37,650 nt of DNA from Micromonospora deserti (GCF_003236335.1 NZ_POUB01000032.1:1-37650), one strand, 5' to 3'. Positions 24,199-32,822 are shown, counted from the first letter of the stretch. Translations and numbers: made by a program. The notes: a model not told the origin generated them from the letters alone.

Positions 24199-26604
24199 GT
24201 GCGCAAAGTCGCAGTGGGTCTGCTCGGGCTTTCGCTGACCGCAACCGGCCTGGCGGGCGCCACGTCCGCCAGCGCCGCGTCACAGCCGAAGTCGCCGACG
24301 GCCGCTCCGTCGGCTGCCGAGCCCGCCCATGTCGACCACGACCTGCCGAATCCGCTAGAGGACAAGCGCCGCGCCCTGCGCCAGGAGGGCCTGAGCGAGG
24401 TCCTCTCCGGCCGGGCCAAGGCACAGCGGATCAACGGCAGCACGGTAGTCAAGGTCGGCAAGACCCAGGCGGAGGGGGCCACCGCCCGCTCCGCCAGGGC
24501 AGGCGCCGCCCAGACGAAGGACCAGTACGTCGAACTCTCCCGCGAGCAGACCGACCGGATCTTCGTGATCCTCGCGGAGTTCGGCAACGATCGGCACCCG
24601 AACTACCCGGACCAGGACACCGACCCGGACACGCCGGGCCCGACCCGGTTCGACGGGCCGCTGCACAACGAGATCCCGGCCCCCAACCGCGCGGTGGACA
24701 ACTCCACCGTCTGGCAGCCGGACTACAACGCGGACCACTACCGCAAGCTCTACTTCGGAACCGGGCCGGGTGACGAGTCACTGAAGCAGTACTACGAGGC
24801 GCAGTCCTCGGGTCGCTACAGCGTCGAGGGCACGGTCACCGACTGGGTCAAGGTGCGCTACAACGAGGCCCGCTACGGCCGGTCCGGCGGTTTCCCGTGC
24901 GCCAGCAACGTCTGCACCAACACCTGGGCGCTGGTCCGCGACGCCGCCAACCAGTGGGTCGCCGACCAGAAGGCCGCCGGCCGCACCGACGCCCAGATCG
25001 CCGCGGACGTCAAGGCGATGGACCAGTGGGACCGGTACGACCACGACTCCGACGGCAACTTCAACGAGTCGGACGGCTACATCGACCACTTCCAGATCGT
25101 CCACTCCGGCGGTGACGAGGCCGACGGTGACCCGCACCAGGGTGAGGACGCCATCTGGAGCCACCGCTGGTACGCCTTCGCGTCCGACCAGGGCTCCACC
25201 GGCCCGGCCAACTTCCCGGCCGGCGGCACCCAGATCGGCAACACCGGCATCTGGATCGGTGACTACACCATCCAGCCGGAGAACGGCGGCCGCAGCGTCT
25301 TCTACCACGAGTACGGCCACGACCTCGGCCTGCCGGACGACTACAACGTGCTCAGCGGTGGGGACAACAACAACGAGCACTGGACCCTGATGGCCCAGAG
25401 CCGGCTCGGCGCCAAGAACGACGGCGGCATCGGCGAGCGCGGCGGCGACCTCGGCGCCTGGAACAAGCTCCAGCTCGGCTGGCTCGACTACGAGGTGGTC
25501 GTCGCGGGCCAGAAGCGCACCATGACCCTCGGCCCGCAGGAGTACAACTCCGACAAGGCGCAGGCCGCCGTGGTGGTGCTCCCGCAGCGGGAGTACACCT
25601 TCGAGAATGGCAAGCCGTTCGAGGGCACCAAGCAGTTCTTCTCCGGCAACGACGACGACCTGAACAACACGATGACCCGGACGCTGGACCTCACCGGGAA
25701 GTCGTCGGCGTCGCTGTCGATGAAGGGTCGCTACGACATCGAGGCCGGGTACGACTACCTGTTCTTCGAGGCGTCGGTCGACGGCGGCCAGACCTGGGCC
25801 CCGCTCAACGGCACGGTCAACGGCCAGCCGCTGCCGGAGATCTCCCCCGGGCGCCCGGCGCTGGACGGCAGCAGCAACGGCGAGTGGGTCGACATCACCA
25901 TCCCGCTCGACGTCGCGGCGGGCAAGGTGGCGCAGTTCCGGCTGCGCTACCAGACCGACGGTGGCGTGGCTGAGGGCGGCTTCTACGGTGACGCGGTCAC
26001 CGTGACCGCCGACGGGCAGACGCTGCTCGCCGACGGTGGCGAGACCGGCGCGGGCGACTGGGCCCTCAACGGCTGGGACATCGTCGAGGAGACCTACACC
26101 CGGCTCTTCGACAACTACTACATCGCCGGCAACCGGTCGTACGTCTCGTACGACAAGTACCTCAAGACCGGTCCGTACTTCTTCGGCTACACCAACACCC
26201 GCCCGGACTACGTGGACCACTACGCGTACCAGGAGGGCCTGCTGATCTCCTACTGGAACCTGCGGTGGGCGGACAACGACACGTTCGCGCACCCGGGTGA
26301 GGGTCGTAATCTGTACATCGACGCGCGCCCGCGGCCGATCTACAACCTGACCGGCCAGCCCTGGCGGGCCCGGGTCCAGGTCTACGACGCTCCGTTCAGC
26401 CTGAAGAAGGCCGACTCGTTCACGCTGCACCTCAACAGCCAGCCGCAGTACATCCGCGGCCAGGCGGCGCAGCCGCTGTTCGACGACACCAAGCAGTACT
26501 GGTACGCGGAGCTGCCGAACCACGGCGTCAAGCTCCCCGCCACCGGCACCAAGATCCGCGTCCTAGAGCAGAACGGCACCTCCGTCAAGGTCCGCTTCTC
26601 CTGA
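24199..26604 (+). CDS. secreted M6 metalloprotease (immune inhibitor A-like), paralogue 3
   Basis: This 801-residue protease starts at GTG 24199, with CCGGAGGT at 5-7 bases. It begins MRKVAVGLLGLSLTATGLAG with signal cleavage near TSASAAS. An upstream extension of the frame to 23917 crosses the terminator and operator region and is rejected. The propeptide holds KRRALRQEGLSEVLSGRAKAQ, very like paralogue 2. Then come FVILAEFGN, the calcium-type loop DHDSDGNFNESDG, the zinc site HEYGHDLGLPDDY (His370, Glu371, His374) and HWTLMAQSR. A two-Cys loop (FPCASNVCTN) is specific to this copy. C-terminal InhA-like domains follow (EAGYDYLFFEASVDGGQTW). Expected to be exported by Sec and autoprocessed. 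Confidence 0.95.
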   Translation: MRKVAVGLLGLSLTATGLAGATSASAASQPKSPTAAPSAAEPAHVDHDLPNPLEDKRRALRQEGLSEVLSGRAKAQRINGSTVVKVGKTQAEGATARSARAGAAQTKDQYVELSREQTDRIFVILAEFGNDRHPNYPDQDTDPDTPGPTRFDGPLHNEIPAPNRAVDNSTVWQPDYNADHYRKLYFGTGPGDESLKQYYEAQSSGRYSVEGTVTDWVKVRYNEARYGRSGGFPCASNVCTNTWALVRDAANQWVADQKAAGRTDAQIAADVKAMDQWDRYDHDSDGNFNESDGYIDHFQIVHSGGDEADGDPHQGEDAIWSHRWYAFASDQGSTGPANFPAGGTQIGNTGIWIGDYTIQPENGGRSVFYHEYGHDLGLPDDYNVLSGGDNNNEHWTLMAQSRLGAKNDGGIGERGGDLGAWNKLQLGWLDYEVVVAGQKRTMTLGPQEYNSDKAQAAVVVLPQREYTFENGKPFEGTKQFFSGNDDDLNNTMTRTLDLTGKSSASLSMKGRYDIEAGYDYLFFEASVDGGQTWAPLNGTVNGQPLPEISPGRPALDGSSNGEWVDITIPLDVAAGKVAQFRLRYQTDGGVAEGGFYGDAVTVTADGQTLLADGGETGAGDWALNGWDIVEETYTRLFDNYYIAGNRSYVSYDKYLKTGPYFFGYTNTRPDYVDHYAYQEGLLISYWNLRWADNDTFAHPGEGRNLYIDARPRPIYNLTGQPWRARVQVYDAPFSLKKADSFTLHLNSQPQYIRGQAAQPLFDDTKQYWYAELPNHGVKLPATGTKIRVLEQNGTSVKVRFS

Positions 26605-26625
26605 TCCGCTGATCAGCAACACCAC

Positions 26626-26660
26626 GCGATGCCCGGGCAGGTGACCTGCCCGGGCATCGC
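26626..26660 (+). terminator. strong terminator hairpin after protease 3
   Basis: A perfect 16-bp stem (26626-26641 with 26645-26660) with a 3-nt loop TGA lies 21 bases after the stop. There is no T tract. Confidence 0.82.
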
Positions 26661-26673
26661 CCGTTGTCGGCAC

Positions 26674-26725
26674 CCACCACGTCGGCTGGGAACGCGGCAT
26701 CCACCACGTCGGCTGGAACGCGGCA
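26674..26725. repeat. 26-bp tandem duplication
   Basis: CCACCACGTCGGCTGG plus AACGCGGCA occurs twice, at 26674-26699 and 26701-26725, differing by a single extra G. It lies in the gap between the protease 3 terminator and the lipoprotein gene. Confidence 0.8.
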
Positions 26726-26782
26726 CGCTGGCGGCGGTGCCGGGACGGGAACCGGGGACCCCGTCCGGCGCGTCCGATCGGC

Positions 26783-27268
26783 GTGCCATCCACGACCCGT
26801 ACCGCCGTCACCGCCGCGAGCCTGGCCTTTGCCCTGACCCTGGCCGGCTGCGCCGCACGCGAGAAGGGAGCACCGGTGCCCGAGCAGGAGCCCGCCCCGG
26901 CCGGCCCGTCCGCCGGTCCGACGTTGCCGGGATCCGGCGGCACCAGCCCCTCGGCACCCGCCGGCCGGACCCGTCCCCCGCTGTCGGCCACCACGCCGCC
27001 GACGATCGGAGCACCGAGCGGCCCGCCGAGCCAGCCCACCGACCTGCGCAAGGCCGGCGTGCTGGCCGGACGGATCACCCGGGGCTGCGCCGGTCCCTGC
27101 TATGGCCTGGTCACCGACGACGGCCGGGAGTACGCGCTGCACGGCCCCGGCATGGGCACCTTCGCCACCGGCAGCTGGGTCCGGGTGTCCGTCGGCCCCG
27201 CCGATCCGGCCGTGGACTGCGGCCCGGGCACCCCGGCCAGCATCGTGCGGATCAGCCCCGTCGGCTGA
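26783..27268 (+). CDS. putative lipoprotein with C-terminal OB-like domain, 161 aa
   Basis: The start GTG 26783 gives a short n-region, a hydrophobic stretch (AVTAASLAFALTLAGC) and a lipobox LAGC with Cys near residue 23. Then comes a low-complexity Pro/Ser/Gly/Thr linker to about residue 88 that would span the cell wall. The C-terminal 70 residues (GVLAGRITRGCAGPCYGLV, EYALHGPGMGTFATGSWVRV, GTPASIVRISPVG) look like a small beta-barrel with two cysteine pairs. No enzyme motif is seen and no ribosome site is clear, so the start is uncertain. Function unknown; possibly a cell-surface binding protein. Confidence 0.7.
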   Translation: MPSTTRTAVTAASLAFALTLAGCAAREKGAPVPEQEPAPAGPSAGPTLPGSGGTSPSAPAGRTRPPLSATTPPTIGAPSGPPSQPTDLRKAGVLAGRITRGCAGPCYGLVTDDGREYALHGPGMGTFATGSWVRVSVGPADPAVDCGPGTPASIVRISPVG

Positions 27269-27330
27269 GCGGCCGATCGGCCGGCGCCGGCGATCCGGGC
27301 CGCCCGCCGGGCCGACCGGCGTCGGGGTCC

Positions 27331-27336
27331 TAGGCT
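27331..27336 (+). promoter_or_regulatory. -10-like element for a leaderless hydrolase transcript
   Basis: TAGGCT lies 7 bases before ATG 27344 without a Shine-Dalgarno between, the same layout as at 14052 and 36236. Confidence 0.45.
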
Positions 27337-27343
27337 GTCTGCC

Positions 27344-28276
27344 ATGACCGAGCAGCGTGGCGAGCCCGTCGACGAGTCCCGCGTCCTCACCGAGGGGCCG
27401 TGGACGCACCGGTTCGTCGGCGCGAACGGCAGCCGGTTCCACGTCGTCGAGGCCGGCACCGGCCCGATGCTGCTCTTCTTGCACGGCTTCCCCGAGCACT
27501 GGTGGGCCTGGCACGAGATACTGCCGGCGGTCGCCGACGCCGGGTTCCGCGCGGTGGCGGTCGACCTGCGCGGCTACGGCGCCAGCGACAAGCCGCCCCG
27601 GGGGTACGACGGATACACCCTCGCCGCCGACATCGCCGGGCTGATCCGGGCTCTCGGCGAACGCTCGGCCACCGTGGTGGGCACCGGCGCCGGCGGCCTG
27701 ATCGCGTGGACCGTGGCGTCGTTCCACCCGGCCCTGGTGCACCGGCTGGTGGTGCTCGGCGCACCCCACCCGCTGCGCCTGCGAGCCGCCATCTTCGCCG
27801 ACCCGCGTGGGCAGTTCGCCGCCTCGACCCCGACGTTGAAGTTCCAGCTGCCCCGCTACGAGCACGTGCTCACCCGGGACGACGCGGCGGCGGTCGAGGA
27901 GATCCTGCGCCGGTGGGGGGGCCCGCGCTGGGTGACCGGGCCGGACTTCGCGGCGTACGCCCGGCGTTGCCGGGAGGCGATGCTGATCCCGCAGGCCGCG
28001 TTCTGCGCGCTGGAGGGCTACCGCTGGGCGTTCCGCTCGGTGCTGCGGCTGCACGGCTACCGGTTCGTCCGCCTGATGCAGAAGCCGCTGGTCACGCCGA
28101 CCCTCCAGCTGCACGGCGCGCGCGATGTCGCCTCGCTGCCGCGCACCGCGCAGGGCTCGGGCCGGTACGTCGTGGCGCCCTACGAGTGGCGGTTGCTCGA
28201 CGGCGTGGGGCACTTCCCGCACGTGGAGGCCCGGGACGTGGTGCTCGGCGAAATCCTGCGCTGGACGAAGTCCTGA
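27344..28276 (+). CDS. EphE-like alpha/beta hydrolase lacking the canonical nucleophile
   Basis: This 310-residue protein has the epoxide-hydrolase type of alpha/beta fold and resembles M. tuberculosis EphE (Rv3670), which also lies near acs. Visible are the oxyanion region FLHGFPEHWWAW (45-56), AVDLRGYGASDKPPRGYDGYT (72-92), and the nucleophile elbow VVGTGAGGLIAW at 111-122. In active epoxide hydrolases the elbow reads GHDWGG with Asp as nucleophile; here that position is Gly115. The terminal His of GVGHFPHVEA is kept. It may use another residue, act as a different hydrolase, or be inactive. It ends 46 bases from the convergent 121-aa gene. Confidence 0.88.
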   Translation: MTEQRGEPVDESRVLTEGPWTHRFVGANGSRFHVVEAGTGPMLLFLHGFPEHWWAWHEILPAVADAGFRAVAVDLRGYGASDKPPRGYDGYTLAADIAGLIRALGERSATVVGTGAGGLIAWTVASFHPALVHRLVVLGAPHPLRLRAAIFADPRGQFAASTPTLKFQLPRYEHVLTRDDAAAVEEILRRWGGPRWVTGPDFAAYARRCREAMLIPQAAFCALEGYRWAFRSVLRLHGYRFVRLMQKPLVTPTLQLHGARDVASLPRTAQGSGRYVVAPYEWRLLDGVGHFPHVEARDVVLGEILRWTKS

Positions 28277-28322
28277 GGCGGAGCCCGCCGGATCGGGCGG
28301 AGGTCGGCGTTGAGCAGCGCCC

Positions 28323-28688
28323 TCAGACCCGCTGCTCGCGCAGGTCGGCGACCTCGGCGGCGGGCGCCCAGCCCTGGTAGACCCCGAAGTCGAACACCTC
28401 CAGCCCCAGCGCCTGGGCCACCGGCCAGCGCCCGCCGGTGTACTCCACCCGCAGCCAGCCGTCGTGCTCTCCGAGCACGATGAACGGCTGCCCCTGCCAG
28501 GTGCACGTGGTCCGCACGTAGGTCAGGTCCTCCACCTCGCTGGCGGGCAGCACCCGGACGTAGCGGCCGGGGCGGACCTGCTCGAAGCCCTCGGCCGGTT
28601 CAGGCTGGTAGAGCCGGATGTCGTCGCCGTCCGGGCTGGCCTGGTACTCCCGCCCGCGCCAGCGGGCCACGTACCCGTCCCGCATCAT
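28323..28688 (-). CDS. conserved hypothetical protein, 121 aa, coupled to the SseB protein
   Basis: This small acidic cytoplasmic protein has no signal peptide or membrane helix. It reads as a series of short strands (VARWRGREYQAS, DIRLYQPEP, GRYVRVLPASE, WQGQPFIVLGEHDGWLRVEYTGG) followed by LGLEVFDFGVYQGWAPAAEV, suggesting a compact beta-rich fold. ATG 28688 overlaps the stop of the large SseB protein (ATGA), so the two are translationally coupled and probably made in fixed ratio. A small soluble protein coupled to a large multidomain protein next to ESX genes is the layout of an effector and its immunity or chaperone partner, but nothing in the sequence proves this. I do not recognise the family. 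Confidence 0.8.
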   Translation of the reverse strand: MMRDGYVARWRGREYQASPDGDDIRLYQPEPAEGFEQVRPGRYVRVLPASEVEDLTYVRTTCTWQGQPFIVLGEHDGWLRVEYTGGRWPVAQALGLEVFDFGVYQGWAPAAEVADLREQRV

Positions 28689-31402
28689 TCCTCACCGACC
28701 TGTCGCCAGAGCAGCGTGTCGGTGTCGAGGACGGCGACCAGCCGCTCGGTGCCGTCCGCGCCGATCCGCCACAGCTGTGCGCCGTGCGGCAACCGGGCGC
28801 TGTCCACCTTGAACTCGGCCACCACGTCACTGCTCTCGCCAGGGGCGAAGCCGTTGCCGCGGAAGGGCGCGCGTTCGATGACCCAGCCCTCCATCGCCCG
28901 CATCGCCGCCTCGTTCTGCCCGCCGTACGGAATCCGGTAGAGGCTGGGCCGGTGCGCGGGCCAGCGCAGCACGTAGATCTCCTCGGCGTCCCGTCCGAAG
29001 GGCGATTCGGGGTAGCCCAGCCCGAGCGCGTCGTACAGCTGACCCGGGGTGGTCAGGTGGGCCAGCTCGTTCGCCCGGTGCACGAAGCCGGAGACGCGGT
29101 CGTAGCCCCGTTCCAGGTAGTACGCGAGTTGGCTGGGCGCGACCGCCTTCTGCATGACGACCGGCCGGGTCGGGTCGGACGCCGGCGGCGCGTACCGGGG
29201 ACGGGCGGCGGGTTTCTCGGCGGCGGGGGGCGCCTCCGGCTCGCTGCCCGCGTCGTCGCCGAGCCCCACCTCCGCCGCCCAGTTGGCCAGCGCGACGATC
29301 TGCTCGCCGGGCAGCTTCGCCCCGACCGGGGTGCCCGGGTTGACCACGAACGACCAGGACTCGTCCGGCCAGCGACGGATCAGCTGGACGAACTTGACCT
29401 TGATCGTCTCCACCGGCGCGTCGGTGTGGTCGGCCAGCCGCTCCGGCGAGGTGTAGACCACCACGAAGCGTTCGCCGTCCGACTCCTCCGTACGCCAGAC
29501 GAAGCCCGGCTCCCCGGGGCGGCTGCCCGGCGCGGAGTCGGCGGCCACCGGCAGCAGCACCCGGGCCAGCAGCAGGGTGGAGAGGAAGGTGTCGGTGCTG
29601 CCCGCGCCGGCCGCGTCGAGCAGGTTCTCCTCGACCTCGTTGGCGGGCTGGAACTCGACCACCGGCGCGGCCGGGGACGGCGCCACCGGCTCGTCCGCCA
29701 CGGCGGGAGCGGGCTGCGGCGCTCCCGCCCCGATGCTGCCGGATGCGGTCGGCGCCGGGTCGGACGCGGCGCTGGCCAGCTCGACTCCGTCCGCCGTCGC
29801 CGGGGACGGCGACTCGGTCCAGGTCAGGCTGGGCGCGGCCACCGGGCCCGGCGGAGACGCGGATCCGGTGCCGGGAGCCGTCGGGTCGGTGCCGGTGGCC
29901 GGCGTGAACAGCGAACGCTCCCCGGCGACCGGGCCGGGACCGGCGTCGCGCGGCTTCGGCCGGGCAGGATCGCCGTCGTCCGATCCCGGGAGGTCACGCG
30001 AGTCGATGATGGTGCCCTCGATGACGATGGGCGTGAAGCCACGGCGAGCGGCGGGCGGCCCGGAGACCGGCTCCGCGATCGACGCCGCCAGTTCCTCCGT
30101 CGGGTCCCCCGGCGCCGGGCTCGGCCGGCGGCGCGGCAGCGCCGGGGTCGCCGCGTCGTCCGGGCCCGGCCGGCGCCCGGCGTACCCCGGTGGCTGGCCG
30201 GCGGAAGCCGGGAAGGCCTGGGTGCTCTCGTCGGTCGACGGATCGGGCCGCCGGGGCGGCGGCGGGGTGGTTTCCGTGGCCGGCGCCGCGAAGGCCCGGG
30301 TCGGCTCCCCGGTCGGCGTGGTGACGGGGAACGGGTGCGTCGGCCCCTCCGGCGTCGGCTCGATCGGCGGTCGGCGCCGGGGGAACGGCTGGGCGCCGCG
30401 GGCGATGCGGGACGGCGGCACCGCCCGATCACCGGAGCGGAGCACCTCCCCCTGGTACGCCGAACCCCGGCCGGACGCCGGTTCGAAGAAGGACCGGCGT
30501 TCGGCTTCCCCGCCGGAGTGGCCGTTCGTCGACGTTGGACGCGCGCCCTCGCCGGCCGGCCGGTCCTGCGCCGGCCGGACCCCGTGGCGCTCGACGGCCG
30601 GGCCGGGCGGGGCGAGCGGCGGCGGTACGGGCCGGTCGGCCGGCACATCGGCGGTGGTGGCCGGGCGAGGTGATGGATCGTCGCGACGAGCAACGGCCCG
30701 GATCGCCTCGCCGGCCGCCCCGTCACCGGCCGCCGGCCCCGGCCGCCGTGCCGGGTCGGGCGGGGGTGGGGACGCCTGCGACACCCGCTCCGCCGCCCGG
30801 GCCGGCGCGGGCACCCGGGCCAGTGACGCGGCGGGCACCTCCGACCGGGCCAGGACGCCGTTGGTGGGTGCCGCCCCGGCGCGGGGCGACCGCCCCTGCG
30901 GGCCGGTGGTCGGCCCGTCCGATGCGGCGGGACCGCTGGTCGTCGCGGTGGCCCTCGCCCGGGCCACGGATTCCGCCCGTTCCAGGCGGGCCCGCGCTCC
31001 CATCGTGCGGCCGGGCAGGCGGACGTCGCCGCGGGCGAGCTGGGAGACGAACCAGGCCGGCAGGTAGCCCTCGATGGGCAGGCCCGGGTTGACCGCCAGC
31101 CACCACTCGTGGTTGGGCCAGCCGCCGGCCAGGTCGGCATAGCTGCTGCGCCGGCTGGTCCCGGCGTTCTCCCCGAGGCAGGACCGCATCGCCGCAGGGG
31201 AGGTGAACGCGAGCACGTGGGTCCGGCCGCCGGTGGTCCAGGTGCCCCAGCCCACCGGTGCCTGGCCGGCGAGCGCCTGCGCGGAGACCGGCAGCAGCAG
31301 CTCCGTCCGGGCCAGGATCCGGAAGTAGAGTTGCTGGTCGTTGGCGCGCAGCGCGTCACGCATCGCCGCCTCGGCCTCGGTGGCCGGCTCCCATTCGGTC
31401 AC
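28685..31402 (-). CDS. large protein with two SseB domains, disordered linker and novel C-terminal domain
   Basis: The 905-residue protein starts at GTG 31402, supported by GGGAGGAGAGG upstream. Residues 1-130 form an SseB-like domain (EAAMRDALRANDQQLYFRIL ... HVLAFTSPAAMRSCLG ... WWLAVNPGLPIEGYLP). A Pro/Ala/Arg-rich disordered linker spans about 150-585. A second SseB-like domain covers about 587-720 (EVEENLLDAAGAGSTDTFLS ... RFVVVYTSPERLADH ... WSFVVNPGTPVGAKLPGEQI). The C-terminal 150 residues, from LAYYLERGYDRVSGFVHRAN to the end, form a separate domain I do not recognise. The linker carries four Thr-x-x-Phe/Leu repeats (PTHPF, PTRAF, STQAF, PTEEL). SseB proteins occur with secretion systems, often as enhancers or chaperones. 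No signal peptide. Function unknown; a T7SS role is inferred from its neighbours. Confidence 0.85.
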   Translation of the reverse strand: MTEWEPATEAEAAMRDALRANDQQLYFRILARTELLLPVSAQALAGQAPVGWGTWTTGGRTHVLAFTSPAAMRSCLGENAGTSRRSSYADLAGGWPNHEWWLAVNPGLPIEGYLPAWFVSQLARGDVRLPGRTMGARARLERAESVARARATATTSGPAASDGPTTGPQGRSPRAGAAPTNGVLARSEVPAASLARVPAPARAAERVSQASPPPPDPARRPGPAAGDGAAGEAIRAVARRDDPSPRPATTADVPADRPVPPPLAPPGPAVERHGVRPAQDRPAGEGARPTSTNGHSGGEAERRSFFEPASGRGSAYQGEVLRSGDRAVPPSRIARGAQPFPRRRPPIEPTPEGPTHPFPVTTPTGEPTRAFAAPATETTPPPPRRPDPSTDESTQAFPASAGQPPGYAGRRPGPDDAATPALPRRRPSPAPGDPTEELAASIAEPVSGPPAARRGFTPIVIEGTIIDSRDLPGSDDGDPARPKPRDAGPGPVAGERSLFTPATGTDPTAPGTGSASPPGPVAAPSLTWTESPSPATADGVELASAASDPAPTASGSIGAGAPQPAPAVADEPVAPSPAAPVVEFQPANEVEENLLDAAGAGSTDTFLSTLLLARVLLPVAADSAPGSRPGEPGFVWRTEESDGERFVVVYTSPERLADHTDAPVETIKVKFVQLIRRWPDESWSFVVNPGTPVGAKLPGEQIVALANWAAEVGLGDDAGSEPEAPPAAEKPAARPRYAPPASDPTRPVVMQKAVAPSQLAYYLERGYDRVSGFVHRANELAHLTTPGQLYDALGLGYPESPFGRDAEEIYVLRWPAHRPSLYRIPYGGQNEAAMRAMEGWVIERAPFRGNGFAPGESSDVVAEFKVDSARLPHGAQLWRIGADGTERLVAVLDTDTLLWRQVGEE

Positions 31403-31445
31403 GGCCACCTCTCCTCCCGCGAACAGGCCCATAGGCATCGCGTAC

Positions 31446-31473
31446 AACCTACAAGGTAGTAACAAGATCACAA
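31446..31473 (-). promoter_or_regulatory. promoter of the SseB gene
   Basis: On the minus strand TTGTGA and TAGGTT are separated by 16 bases in an AT-rich island, 44 bases before the GTG start at 31402. A small inverted repeat CTAC-AAG-GTAG (31449-31459) overlaps the -10 and could be an operator. The divergent mycosin start is about 85 bases away. Confidence 0.55.
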
Positions 31474-31557
31474 TGGTCTGGACCGGCGGCGGCGCGCCCG
31501 GTTCCACCGAAGGCGATAACATCCCGTTCCGGAGTCGACACGATACGGAGGCGGTCG

Positions 31558-32820
31558 ATGTCCTGGTCCCCGGCGCGCCGGCTCCCGGTGGCTCTCCCGG
31601 CGGCGCTCACGACGGCCCTGCTGACCTCCCTGGCCGCCGTCCCGGCCGCACCGGTGACCGGCCACGCCGGGCCCGGTCTGGCCGCGCCGGTCGCCCAGGC
31701 ACCGGGGTGCGCAGCCCCACTGACCCCGGTCCGGCCGGTCGCCGCGACGCCCTGGCCCCAGCAGCGGTACGCCCCTGAGCGGCTGGCGACGCTGGCCACC
31801 GGCGCCGGGGTGACCGTGGCCGTAGTCGACTCCGGAGTGGACATCCGGCACCCGCAGCTGGCCGGGCGGGTCCTCGACGGCACCGACCTGCTCGACCCCG
31901 ACGGTGACGGGGGCCGGGACTGCGCCGGCCACGGCACCGGCGTGGCGAGCATCATCGCGGCCGCCCCCCGCGACGGGGTGGCCTTCCAGGGGCTGGCTCC
32001 CGGCGCCCGCATCCTGCCGGTGCGGGTCAGCGAGCAGCAGGTCGTCGAAGGGCGAGAGTCGGGGCGCACGGTCAGCGCGGAGGACTTCGCCCGGGCGATC
32101 CGCTGGGCCGTCGACCACGACGCGGACGTGCTCAACCTCTCCGTCGTGCTGTACGCCGACAACCCTGCGGTGCGGGCGGCGGTCGGCTACGCGGTGGCCC
32201 GGGACGTGGTCGTGGTGGCCGCCGCGGGCAACCTGCACGACCGTGGCGACCCCCGGCCCTACCCGGCGGCGTACGAAGGGGTGCTGGGGGTGGGTGCGGT
32301 CGGAGCGGACGGGGTTCGGGCACCTTTCTCCCAGACCGGCCCGTACGTCGATTTGGTCGCCCCAGGCAGCGACGTGCTCACGGCCGCGCCGGGCCAGGGT
32401 CACCACCGGGTCGAGGGCACCAGCTACGCGACGCCCTTCGTGGCCGCCACCGCCGCCCTGCTGCGCCAGTACCGGCCCGAGTTGGCCGCCGCGCAGGTGG
32501 CGCAGCGGATCCTCGCGACCGCCGATCCGGCGCCCGGCGACGGCCGGGGCGGCGGGTACGGCGCGGGGGTGTTGAACCCGTACCGGGCGGTCACCGAGAC
32601 CGGCGGCCGGATTGCCGGACGCCCCGGCCAGGTCACGGCGCTGGCCGACGACCGGCCCGACCCGGCGCTGGTGGCGCAGCGGGCGCGACGGGCCACGGCT
32701 CGGGAACGTGCCCTGCTGGTGGCCGCGGTCGGCGCCGCGGCCGTGGCGTCGGCGGCGCTGCTGACCGTGATGGCGCCCCGTGGTGCCCGACGGCGGTGGC
32801 GACCCGCCGGCCCGGCCTGA
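31558..32820 (+). CDS. mycP: mycosin, type VII secretion S8 serine protease
   Basis: This 420-residue membrane-anchored subtilisin-like protease is the MycP component of an ESX system. A signal peptide (residues 1-36) is followed by the N-terminal extension, then the catalytic triad Asp91 (VVDSGVD), His125 (HGTGVAS) and Ser289 (GTSYATPF), with the oxyanion Asn225 (AAGN). All are present. A C-terminal helix (ALLVAAVGAAAVASAALLTVM) and basic tail anchor it, as in mycosins. The start ATG 31558 has GGAGG 6 bases upstream. It is slightly shorter than mycobacterial mycosins. It is convergent with the two WXG100 genes and divergent from the SseB gene. Mycosins stabilise the ESX complex. Confidence 0.92.
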   Translation: MSWSPARRLPVALPAALTTALLTSLAAVPAAPVTGHAGPGLAAPVAQAPGCAAPLTPVRPVAATPWPQQRYAPERLATLATGAGVTVAVVDSGVDIRHPQLAGRVLDGTDLLDPDGDGGRDCAGHGTGVASIIAAAPRDGVAFQGLAPGARILPVRVSEQQVVEGRESGRTVSAEDFARAIRWAVDHDADVLNLSVVLYADNPAVRAAVGYAVARDVVVVAAAGNLHDRGDPRPYPAAYEGVLGVGAVGADGVRAPFSQTGPYVDLVAPGSDVLTAAPGQGHHRVEGTSYATPFVAATAALLRQYRPELAAAQVAQRILATADPAPGDGRGGGYGAGVLNPYRAVTETGGRIAGRPGQVTALADDRPDPALVAQRARRATARERALLVAAVGAAAVASAALLTVMAPRGARRRWRPAGPA

Positions 32821-32822
32821 CC

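Noticed and set aside
24199..26604. Start of protease 3 at 23917
   Set aside because: The extension would run through the terminator of protease 2 and lacks a signal peptide at its N-terminus; GTG 24199 has a ribosome site and a signal peptide.
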